Notes under the pieces: model-generated
Told to the model about the DNA's origin: nothing
Seen by the model: the letters and a program-made list of their open reading frames with translations, nothing else
Database searches by the model: none
NCBI RefSeq assembly: GCF_003265705.1
Contig: NW_020312827.1
Location: 19,100,711 to 19,164,710 of the forward strand
Direction of reading: 5' to 3'
Length of the DNA stretch: 64,000 nucleotides
Origin: Callorhinus ursinus
Taxonomy: Eukaryota > Chordata > Mammalia > Carnivora > Otariidae
In this document: one piece after another, positions 54,575 to 64,000 of the stretch
How positions within the stretch are numbered: the stretch's first letter is position 1
Layout: the number at the start of each line of letters is the position of its first letter
Position numbers and translations under genes: made by a program

Positions 54575-54775
54575 AAATAATGGTAACATTAACAATATCT
54601 AACATATGTGAGTGCTATGTGCCATGCATCATAATGAACACTTCCACTGAATTATTTTATTACATTTCCCAAGTAATCCTATAAGATAGATATCATTATA
54701 CAATGTTACAGGTCAGGAAAATTGATAATAGTCAATAAGTAAATGGCAGAATGAGCCAGGATGAATATATTGTTT
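54575..54775 (-). repeat. MIR, antisense
   Basis: 'AGTGCTATGTGCCATGCATC', 'CACTTCCACTGAATTATTTT' and 'AATCCTATAAGATAGATATC' then 'AAATGGCAGAATGAGCCAGG' follow reversed MIR. Confidence 0.75.
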
Positions 54776-54929
54776 TTCTCACAATGGTATCCACAAGCTA
54801 GAGCAATAAGAGTTTCTTTGGTCAAATTTAATCTGGTTCTGTGCACAGGGCAATTACAAAACTAAGGAAAGTATTCTTCCCTTGGGTACTTTTCTATCCT
54901 CCTTGTTAGAGATGATCATTATGTGTCTA

Positions 54930-55225
54930 GTTTTTGGTATTTTTTCACTTTATTTTATTAAGGTAGAATATAAAAAGTGCACACTTGCACAGCTTGATTA
55001 ATTTTTACAAAATGTACCCAAGCAGATTAACTCAAGTAACTTCCACCCAGGTTAAGATGTAGAACATTATCAGCAGCCCAACAACCTGTCTCATGCCCTT
55101 CATAGTCATTACCCACCACAGAAAAGTAACCATTATTATGACTTTTATCATCGTAGACTAATTTTCCTGTTTTATAGCAATTTTCTTTCTCTTCATGGTG
55201 TCATTTGATCAAATGGAATTCTGAA
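54930..55225 (-). mobile_element. old L1 (L1M type) 3' UTR fragment, antisense
   Basis: 'AAAAAGTGCACACTTGCACA', 'AACTTCCACCCAGGTTAAGA', 'GTAGAACATTATCAGCAGCC' and 'TTTTATCATCGTAGACTAAT' are in the order of a reversed L1M 3' end. Confidence 0.8.
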
Positions 55226-56709
55226 TTCTAATGACATTCTTTTTTAAACAGTGCTCTGTGTAAGAAATATTTACCCATGCCAAGTCATGAGGATATTCTG
55301 CTAGACTACCTTCTGAAAGCTTTATGGTTTTCACTATTAAATGTTAAATGACTACCTATTTGTAACACACCTAAATATCTGCATAAAAGGTCATTTTGTT
55401 CTATTTTGGTTCATAAGCCACCTTAAGACTGGTGAAAACTATAAAACCTTACCCTCATCTATAGGAAAAGTATGGGAGGAGGTTTTACCAGTCACCTTCA
55501 CTCTGATGACAAATTTATCTCCTGGACTTAATCCCCTAACTCTGTTATATGTCTATAAATGTAGGAAGACTGGAATCTAAAAATGTGCCAAAATAGCAAA
55601 CTAAGGACAGAAGTGAACGGATCATTCAATGGGGGCAAGAAATAACTTTTAGAAACGAAAGGTGGTGGTCTTAAATCAAAAAAAGCAAATTCCTTTAAGC
55701 CATCCCACAGGATCAGCAATGATTTCTTACAGTAGACAAAAGTTTCAGTAAAAGAGAAAGAAAGCACTCGTTTATGACTTTGGAAAAGTACACAAGAACT
55801 TTAGTAGGTTGCAGCAGTACAAGAAACCCTAGATACTGGCCTACAGTAGCACAGACACTCAAACAATTGTTGGAAACTGTGGAACATGCCACTAAATACT
55901 ATATAATGAAAACTTCTAAGAACTATTTAAGGGGTTTACAAATGGAAGTGCTATATAAAGAATCAAAAGTAATGAAAAATAAGAGAGAAGACTAGAATAT
56001 GTGAATGGATCTTGCAGCATATATTGAGCAAGTTTTTAGCAACTTCAAGGGAATATTGTTAATTAAAAAAAAAGCTACAGTGTTCAGGGATGTTTGAATG
56101 AAGCAAAACAGAATGAAGTAACATATTTACTTAAATTAAAACTTCTTTCTGGTACAATATTGTTATAATTATTTCTCAATGTATCATGAGTTTAGGGGAC
56201 CGGATACTTACATAGGTCTCTGCTCTCCTTGGGGGGCGGGGGGTGAACAAGGGTAAAAAAAAAGAAAAAGGATTGCACAATGCATGAGAGTTTCAACTCA
56301 TGAGACATTTTATAACACAAGAAGAGAGAAACTTGAAGTATTTGAGGTAGTGAATGTTTACCTTGCCTCTCCACACCATGCATGCACTGCCAGACACAGC
56401 AGATTAGGTTAAATTACTGTGGCGTTCATGTGCTCATTCCACATTAATTCCAGGAGAATTAAGTTACCAGGCAAGAATCCTTCAAAACCAGATAATTAGA
56501 GGATGTACAGACTCTAAAAGCAACAATATATTCCTGACAACACAGGAGGTACTTTTGAGTGACTAAACTTACACAGACTTTAGAAGAAGGTATTAAGGTA
56601 ATTATGCAAGATAATTGTGGAGATTTCGGGATATATGTTCATAAGAATGAGATCTGTAACGATGTGGAAAAGATGAACTCATAGGTTAGTCAATTAACTC
56701 ACCAGTAGG
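55226..56709. other. unassigned spacer
   Basis: No gene. Frames of 73-79 codons on both strands near 55341-55995 have no domain. A G-run (GGGGGGCGGGGGG) occurs near 56230. Confidence 0.42.
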
Positions 56710-56910
56710 ATGGTGTAGCTCAAGGAATGTGAGCTCAAGAGACAAACAGGTCTGTTTGGATAACAGCTTACTCGGTGATTAGTCTCTTAGGTATAGTTTT
56801 CTCATATGTAAAATCACTGTAAAAAAAATGTCTACATTGCAGAGCTGTTTTGTGAACTGTGCATACGCAGAACGCCTGAAGACTAGGCAATGGATGAAAG
56901 CTATCACTGG
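56710..56910 (+). repeat. MIR, sense
   Basis: 'GAGACAAACAGGTCTGTTTG', 'CTTACTCGGTGATTAGTCTC', 'TTTTCTCATATGTAAAATCA' and 'CATTGCAGAGCTGTTTTGTG' follow the MIR body in order. Confidence 0.7.
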
Positions 56911-58389
56911 GACTAACCATATCTTTCTCTTTTCATGGATGTCCTTTGCAGTTAGTTATGAAATGGGGAGAGATCCTTGAAATTCCTATCTAAATCAAGA
57001 ACTTTGGGGAGAAATAAAATAGAACAGTAGGCTATCAACTACTAGAAAAGAAAATGTGGCAGCTTTCAAGTCGGGCTTGTGGCTGCTACTTACTGGCCAT
57101 GTAGGCTATGGCTGCTACAAGAACTTTTATCAAAATGCTGAGTTTCTGACAAGTAAAAGGAGCTTTATTTTTGTTGCTTAGTTGACTGTAAAGAGTCACC
57201 ATCTGTATAAATTTTAATTTTGATATTCCAGAGCCAGACTGGAATTATTCAGCTAATTTCCATAAATTTCTTATAGTGGTCACAATTGTTCATCCTTATC
57301 AGTTAGACCCAGAGCTCAACGAAACTATTGTGAAGCTACAGGTGAAACCCTTTCTCAGCCTTCTACATCAATTTCCAGTGATCCTCAATCTCAAACCACC
57401 ATAGAGAATGTTCTGTTTGAGGTACTTCAGGCACATGGGCCTCATGAATAATCACCAACAAGAAAGACATTTATTTCAGTGTGAATTCCATCATTAACAA
57501 TGCTATAAATAATGGCAAGCCAGAGGAAACATTTTTAATTGGAAGCACATGGGCAAGGATTTTAGGTTCCCTTCTATTTCATTAGGGTGATTTTTGTTTC
57601 CAGAGTCATTTATTATTGTACCTGACATTTGATGGCTTTATATGTGACTTTATTGGAGGTTTTATAGAAGACTTAAACAGGCACAGATTAACAAAGAAAC
57701 AAGTGACAATGCCAAGCAGCGAAGTGATCATCACTGCCTAAGCAAGGAAAGGAGAGGAAAGGGAAGCAATCTGTCTTCCAAGTAGTCTTTCCACACAGAG
57801 GTAATGTAAGGACTGAGAAGATAAAGGAAATGGAGCTTCATGAAAACAGCCCATAGAAAAAGTTACACCTTTCCACTTGAAAAGTGCATCTGAGGATCAC
57901 ACAGCAATGTAGTGATGAACAGGCTACATTTGCTGAGCACTGAGCTGTGATAACAAAGCAGAAAAGCAAAAGGTACCACAGCCAAAATACTTGCATGCCT
58001 CCACGGAGTGGCTACCTGTCAGGACAGAGTCAGGATTGACTTTCTAACATCCCTCCTCTCAATAATTTGCATTTAGATTCATCAGTGCACTGACTCTTGA
58101 ACCATAAGTAAATATATGTCTAAGAAGTTCTTTGTATAGAGTTAACCATTAAACATTTAAGTTTTATTTTAATGAGATAAATGAAACAAGGCAATAGTCC
58201 TGTATATACCCAAATTTGAATAGCCAAATTGTCTTTCATATGCATGCATTTTTTTTACTTCCTTCATTCAAGACTAAGAGATGCCCTGAGATCCATTCCA
58301 TTTGTAAATCATATATAAAATTATCTGGCAGTAGGTTCATGGTATATACAAATCAATGAAATTGTTTAAAAATAAAAAAATACAGAATA
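56911..58389. other. unassigned spacer
   Basis: No gene. 57190-57700 is uninterrupted by recognised repeats and could be conserved DNA, which is untestable here. Confidence 0.4.
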
Positions 58390-58655
58390 GGAATAAAGGC
58401 TAGTTTTTACTGAGTATAGAATTCCATGCATATTATTCACAGTACTATGATTTTGTGCACATATGCATTTAATTAGATATAATATTCAGCATAAACATAT
58501 GCAGGAGTTGTTACTATCCACATCTTACTAATGAGTGAATAGGCTAAATACCATAAATGTCACTAATTTCTATGACTAAAGATATAGAAACTGGGAGAGA
58601 AACTGAACCCCCAATTATCCGACTCCAAAGCCCAAGATCTTTTCAACTACTTCAA
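58390..58655 (-). repeat. MIR, antisense
   Basis: 'TTTTTACTGAGTATAGAATT', 'TGTTACTATCCACATCTTAC' and 'CCGACTCCAAAGCCCAAGAT' give the reversed MIR layout. Confidence 0.7.
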
Positions 58656-60119
58656 ACTTGGTAAATCAAGGGACTGATGAAGCAAAATAAACCATGCTTC
58701 ACCAAAATGATCTAAAATATTCATATTCTAATAGATTCCTTCTTATCCTGTTTGATTACAAAACCTCGCAGTCACCAGAAGATCTGTCTATGGAGATGTT
58801 AACCAAAATCATGATAGAAAAGAAAACAATTTGAAGACCTAATAATGCCTTTCAGGTGCATTATGTAGTTGCTTCATATTTTATTTCAAATAAAGAATTA
58901 AAATCACTATCCAGCTACCACAAACCACGTGCAATCTGCATTTTACTTCAAAACAAAGATTTGTACAAAGCTAGGAAATTAGTGATGTTTGGGGGACTTA
59001 CCTTCAGAGTTTATAAAGTTATCAATTTTATTTTTTTTGAAGAACAGAGGGTAAGCCTTGATAATTATGCAAAAGATAAATCATCTAGCTATGTAATTAA
59101 CTCAAAATTACAATGGCAATAAAGGTACAGTTAAATTCATATTGATATATGAATTTGTAAAGAATGTTAATACACTTAATTGGCATTTAATAAGATAGCT
59201 GTAGCAAGTTAATTGGATATCAATTTACATAGTTCATAAATGTCACTTCTTTTAATAATTGAGCTCATTTCCTCAAGATAATGCTCAGACAGCTTATTAT
59301 GGATTATTAGCATATATACATTTTTCTATATAAAATGTGTTTGAGTCTTCCACATATATTTTACCAAACAAACATACCTTTCTTATTTACTCATGCTTCT
59401 GTCATGGGCAGAAATGTAATGCACCAGCATTTACCATCACAGCTGTAATCTACCTAGTTGACCATTTACTATTATTTTCTAAAGTTTGCAGAATACATCC
59501 AGATAAAATACAAACCTCTGTTCTTCATACCAAGTTCTTTAAAAAGACCTTGAATTTATTCATTTCTCTTAAGCATCGTTAACTTACCTCCAAATATACA
59601 ATTTTTCTTCCTGTTCTCTCTTCTCTTAGTGTCTTCTCAGAAAATTTTGTCCCTGCAATAACTGCTCTTTAGTTCCACAGCCTTGACAATGCTGGGTAAA
59701 GAGAAAAAAATATAAAGCTGACTCACTCACAAATGGGTTCTCCTTGAATTCATAATTAAATAAAGAAAAAAAGTTAAAATATTTAAAAAGCCATAATTTA
59801 ATCAGCAACAATCTAATAAAGGGAAATGATATTATGTTACAAACTTGGAAAAGCTGGGACGATATCTATTGGTCCACCCAGATTAGCTAGATTAGGAGTC
59901 AAAAAAGATTGCTCAAACTATGTCAGAATACATTAGTTAACCTGAACTTACCAGCCCACATTAAGAACAAGATGAAAAATAAATGAGCTGGCATCTCTTC
60001 AAACTCTGCCTGAAACAAGCATAACCAAAGGGGTAGAAACAAATTCTATAAAGAGCTCCCTATAATACCAGAATTTTATTAGAACTTGGTGACAATTTGA
60101 ATTCAATAAAATATGTATA
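58656..60119. other. unassigned spacer
   Basis: No gene. Frames of 88 codons (58856-59122) and 81 codons (59337-59582) have no domain. Confidence 0.42.
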
Positions 60120-61560
60120 AAAAGAAAAATTATACATGAAAAAGTATAATGATAAAAAAGAGAAAGCAGAGATAAGGGAATGTATCAAGGACAACATAAT
60201 CTAATAAACACATTGGAAAAATTAAGAACAAAGCAGACATGGAGAAAAATCAAATTAATGGCATGGAAGAAAAGCTTGAGACAATCACTGTGAAGGGATA
60301 CAGAAAAACAGAATAAAGTAATTAGGGAGAAGAGGATAAATACAAATGCCATACAAAAACCATGTAATCTATATTTCACTTATATCCTGAAATTGAGAGC
60401 TCAATATATTTGTTATGCCCTGAATGTTTGTGTCTCCCCCAAAATTCCTGTGTTCAAAGCCTTCAACTTCAGTGTGGTGGTATTTGGAGATAGGGTCTTT
60501 GGGAGGTAATTAAGTTTAGATGAGGTAGAGGAGCCCCGATGATGGGATCAGTGCCCTGATGAAAACTGACATCAGGGGGCTTCCCTGGTCTCTCACTCTA
60601 CCAGGTGAGGCACTGTAAGAAGGCATCTGTCTGCAAGCCAGGGAAGAAACGGTCAGTAGAGACTGAAGCCTGCTGGACCTTGGTCTTGGACTTTCTAGTC
60701 ACCAGACTTTTGAAAAAAGAAATTTCTTATTATTTAAGCCACCTGGTCTGTGGTATTTTATTATGGCAGATTTAGTCAACTAATACAATATTAACAGATA
60801 AGTTTTTCAGAAATAAAATACAGGAAAAATGTTATGAAATTAGTAACAGTCTATATGGTGAAAACATGTGTTGTATAAATAATATAAAAAATGATTCAAA
60901 ATGCTCAACATCAAAACATCCCACAGCTGTTGAACTTCAGAAATAAATGTAAGAGGAACAGTATTGAAGAATCAAGGAAAAGAAAACAGATAATGTATTA
61001 AAAAGGAGTGCAATACTCTAGGACTTTACTTCAACTTTGAGACAAACTGTGGTAACTTACTGAAATTCAGATGATGAATGCATTGTTCAGGCTTCCAGGT
61101 AGGGAAAACGAGTCACCCATAAGGAAAAAAGTTAGACTAAACTCAGATTTCTCTTCTGTAATATCAAAAGTCAGAACACAGTAGGTCAATGTCTACAAAG
61201 ACTGGTGAGGGAAAAATGGGGTTGCCCACAAATATACCCAGCCATGCACCCTTTTCCAGAGAAAGACAATAGCCAGACATTTCAGATAATAGAAGTGAGG
61301 ATTTACTCTACTGAGGTCATATAATCTTTTAAAAAAAGAAAAAGAAAAGGAATTTGAAGATGAAATCAAGTTAAAAAGAGATTAATTGAAATAAATAATT
61401 GAAAATGATGCAGAGTAATGGTGTAAACCTCAAATTAATTCAATACAAAACTAAGATTAAACAGCTATGAAAATGTGGTTAAAGAAGAAATATAAATATT
61501 AAATCTGACAAAATAAAAAATAATATCTGTATTAAAAATTGGGAGGTAGAAAGAAAATGA
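60120..61560 (+). repeat. possible very old L1/HAL1-like remnant split by an LTR
   Basis: A-rich text such as 'GGCATGGAAGAAAAGCTTGA' near 60260 and 'AGACTAAACTCAGATTTCTC' near 61134 recalls coding and linker parts of very old L1/HAL1 copies. Evidence is weak; the minus-strand frame at 60185-60379 is not informative. Confidence 0.35.
60411..60787 (+). mobile_element. solo MLT1A0-like LTR (ERVL-MaLR), sense
   Basis: A 377-bp LTR starting TGTTATGCCCTGAATG and ending CAACTAATACA, with 'GGTATTTGGAGATAGGGTCT', 'TAATTAAGTTTAGATGAGGT', 'TGGTCTTGGACTTTCTAGTC' and 'TTTAAGCCACCTGGTCTGTG' in order. Flanked by the exact 5-bp duplication ATATT (60406-60410 and 60788-60792), the size used by ERVL-type integrases. 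No internal coding region, as expected after LTR-LTR recombination. Both ends are intact despite age. Confidence 0.93.
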
Positions 61561-62685
61561 GGTGGGAGGAAGTATAAAAGAGCAAATTAAATGCTTTATG
61601 TCTGGACATTTATTAACACTGTATTACTTGAACTATTCAATTAAAAGGAAAACATTTTTAAGTTTTTAATAATCTTTTAAATCTTTGACTCTTTTTTTTT
61701 TAGAAGGATCTTTCAGCAACTGTATTTATTGTGTCATGAAAGCTTAATCTTGTAGTTTGGTATCTTCTTCCCTTTTGATCCGGCTTCTTTTTTCTGTGAT
61801 TAAATTCAAATTAACTGAGTAAAATAATAGGTAAAGCCTGACCCCATTCTTATAATTATTTTTGTATCTAGGCATTCTTCCTGCCATCCATCCTTCTGTT
61901 TGTATTTTGGCGTCATGAATGTCTAAAATTATGAACTTTAACACTGGTCGTTTTAGAATAATAGGATTCTAAATAATCTCTTGCTTCCTTCCTTGCATCT
62001 TTTTGCATTTTTCAGAGCTTGGTAATAAATATATATTTCTTAAATATATTATTCTAAAATAAATATATAAATCAAGGAATCCATTTAATCTGACACTACC
62101 GCTAACTTTAGTGAATTTTAATACATGTCATCTAACTATACGCAGATAGTATAAAATACATGTGAGAAATTTAAATGGAAAATTCTGAATATTAGGAAAT
62201 TCATCTGCATCCATTTTATTTCTCAGAATCTACTCATCATTATAAATCTCATTAGGTGGCCAAGTAAATGCTTCTTGATGTGCATCTACAAACACTTTGT
62301 GTGTTTAGCAAAACACTGATTTTAGTAGCTAACTGCCACAATGGTAAGGAAGGAAGGACACTATTGTAATTTTCACAGTACACAAATGTGCACATCTGAT
62401 TATCAAGAAACTTCTCACTCTATCCATGGGGTCCAGTTTTGTGGTCCTGAGCTCTGGTATATAGCTAGGACTTTGTTCATGATTCTGATGAGACCATTTT
62501 CTACGATTTTTGTGCACCTGAAAATAAGTCCTTTTATTTAGATTTTAGTGACTATATGCTACTCAAAATCTCATGACATTCCTATACCCAGGGATTTCCC
62601 AAAAAGTATCATCTTAGTTTCATATCCATGAAATATTTCTGTTAATATCTGTGATGTACACTTAATTCTGGCAGCATCTTTGGAA

Positions 62686-62686
<1 letters not shown>
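61561..62686. other. unassigned AT-rich spacer
   Basis: No gene. A T10 run lies near 61691. Frames of 62-66 codons on both strands are unsupported. Confidence 0.42.

Positions 62687-62724
<38 letters not shown>
62687..62724. repeat. (TA)19 microsatellite
   Basis: 38 bp of uninterrupted TA, the purest microsatellite in the window and likely polymorphic. Confidence 0.97.
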
Positions 62725-62728
<4 letters not shown>

Positions 62729-62829
62729 AACTAATGCCTATGATCTGGCAGGTATCAGGAATGACAGTATAATTTTATGCTAAAAAATTGGGATTTATTT
62801 TATAACAGCGGGCTACCTTGAAACAACAT

Positions 62830-63225
62830 AAAATTTCAGTTTCTTCTCCAACTGCACCTTCCTTCCTTCACCAAACACATTATCTGTCTAGGACCCAAAG
62901 CTTTGTCTATATTTTCCAAACTCTGTACCATTATTTGTATTTATAACCCATCTCATTGGTTAAAGTCCCCTCCATTTTTATTGGAGCTCAAATGTTACAT
63001 CTTCCTAAGGAAGCCTCATCTCATCTCTCTTTGGAATTAGTTCCTCCACCTTTCGGGTCCCTAAAGCGTTTTTTTCCCTCAACTTCTGTCCTAATACTGC
63101 GCTTACCCGTGTATTCTGTAAAATGTGAGTTCCTTGAGAGAAAGGACCAAATCTTATTGTTGCATTATCTATAAATCTCATCTAGTTATTTTTCACAATA
63201 AATGCTCAATCAACATTTTTAGGTA
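62830..63225 (+). repeat. L2 3' part, long fragment
   Basis: 'CTTCCTAAGGAAGCCTCATC', 'CTTTGGAATTAGTTCCTCCA', 'GTAAAATGTGAGTTCCTTGA', 'GAGAAAGGACCAAATCTTAT' and 'AATAAATGCTCAATCAACAT' follow the order of the L2 ORF2 end and 3' UTR. The 72-codon frame 62956-63174 is part of this. Confidence 0.8.
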
Positions 63226-64000
63226 TCAAATTATAAACATTTTTAAGATTGCTAGTTAGATATATAGTAATTTAGGATTAATTGTATCTAATTAAAAAGT
63301 ACATATTTAAAGCATAATCAAGTACATTAAATTTTTAAAATTTTAAGAATCATCTATTATAATTACATAAGTTATAGTGCATGACCTTCTATAAATCATG
63401 TTTACCTGTTCACAACAACTAACAGGCTAAGAATCTCATTTAAGCACTGCTTTACTTTACTCCTTCCAATATCTTTATGTGATTGAAAGTAAAATTTCAC
63501 TTCTTTAAAAGCAGTCTGCAATTTGGATTTTTTTATTAATCCTCTTATTAGTTCTGTGGCCAGAAAAATACAGTTAGTTGGCCATACTATAGCACTATTG
63601 AGTAACTGATTATAAGATGGACATCAAGGGATTTAAAGGCCACCATTCATTCTGGAAATGTCTCCTTAGTCTGCAGTATACCTACTATTTGACTAACGCA
63701 GCTGCAACATATCTTTTTTAATGGTATAATTTGTAACTCCTGTGACAGAGGAAGAGCATTTCCTGTACTTGGGAAAAGAGTTCACTGCCACTAAATTAGA
63801 TTTTTTTGAGCAACCCAAAAAGAGAAGATCCCACACAGCATCCTGGATCACTGCTTCAAAGGTGATCAATTTATAGAGAACTGGCCTATATAAGACACAA
63901 TACTGACACATGATACACCAATTTACTGAGTTTTCATTTGTTGAGAGTACCAAACAAAATGAAATTTGTCACAGTCATTTGTTAATTTTTGCCATTTTAT
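63226..64000. other. unassigned spacer to window end
   Basis: No gene; an 86-codon minus-strand frame (63693-63953) has no domain and nothing suggests it is expressed. Confidence 0.42.

Noticed and set aside
56228..56242. CpG island or promoter at G-rich run
   Set aside because: A short G/C run of about 15 bases in AT-rich DNA, with no CpG cluster or downstream frame.
58856..59122. 88-codon + frame
   Set aside because: AT-rich, no domain and no supporting context.
60411..60787. Retained endogenous retrovirus
   Set aside because: Only a solo LTR is present; no gag/pol/env-like frames on either side.

Overview
This is a gene-poor, AT-rich stretch of a carnivoran nuclear genome, probably intergenic or deep intronic. 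The assignment rests on 17 tRNA-Lys-derived CAN SINEs (SINEC), all with the head 'CCTGGGTGGCTCAG', a CT-rich 3' part and an (AAATAA)n/poly-A tail, plus young carnivore-type L1 3' ends. None of the SINEs has the dog-specific SINEC_Cf head, so a non-canid caniform (bear, pinniped, mustelid or relative) is the best guess; this is inference. I found no host protein-coding exon, CpG island, tRNA/rRNA gene or CRISPR. The only recognisable coding sequence belongs to LINE-1 copies, all broken.

Layout. 1-4.3 kb: unassigned DNA, one young SINE and one long ancient repeat. 4.3-9.3 kb: an old antisense L1 cluster, broken by SINEs, a TA/TG microsatellite and a 1.4-kb sense-strand L1 ORF2 piece that has no 3' tail. 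10.15-16.16 kb: a nearly complete 6-kb sense L1 with 5'UTR, ORF1, ORF2, 3'UTR, poly-A and a candidate target duplication; ORF1 is frameshifted, and ORF2 has many stops, two internal tandem duplications and altered catalytic residues. 16-32 kb: MIR, L2, old L1, MLT1 LTRs, four SINEs, a 37-bp minisatellite and a 5'-truncated antisense L1. 32-45 kb: mostly unassigned, with seven SINEs, two of the neighbouring pairs being inverted, and a (GT)n(GC)n tract. 45.8-46.5 kb: a MER5-type hAT element split by a putative solo LTR. 50.1-50.4 kb: a small L1 with the 5'-inversion signature of twin priming. 53.2-54.4 kb: a SINE, a fold-back L1 and a second L1 3' end lying end to end around a reused target, followed by another SINE. 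54.4-64 kb: MIRs, an old L1, a solo MLT1A0-like LTR with a clean 5-bp target duplication, a long TA run and an L2.

No genes act together here. What the window records is layers of retrotransposition: ancient MIR/L2/MER5, then MaLR LTRs and L1M, then carnivore L1 and SINEC. SINEs depend on L1 enzymes supplied in trans, and most show A-rich tails and 12-20-bp target duplications consistent with that. Repeat family names are from recognition by eye, and boundaries of old repeats are approximate. I found no convincing new biological system; the most interesting items are structural (twin-primed and fold-back L1s, reused insertion sites, a nested LTR, and unassigned ancient repeats).
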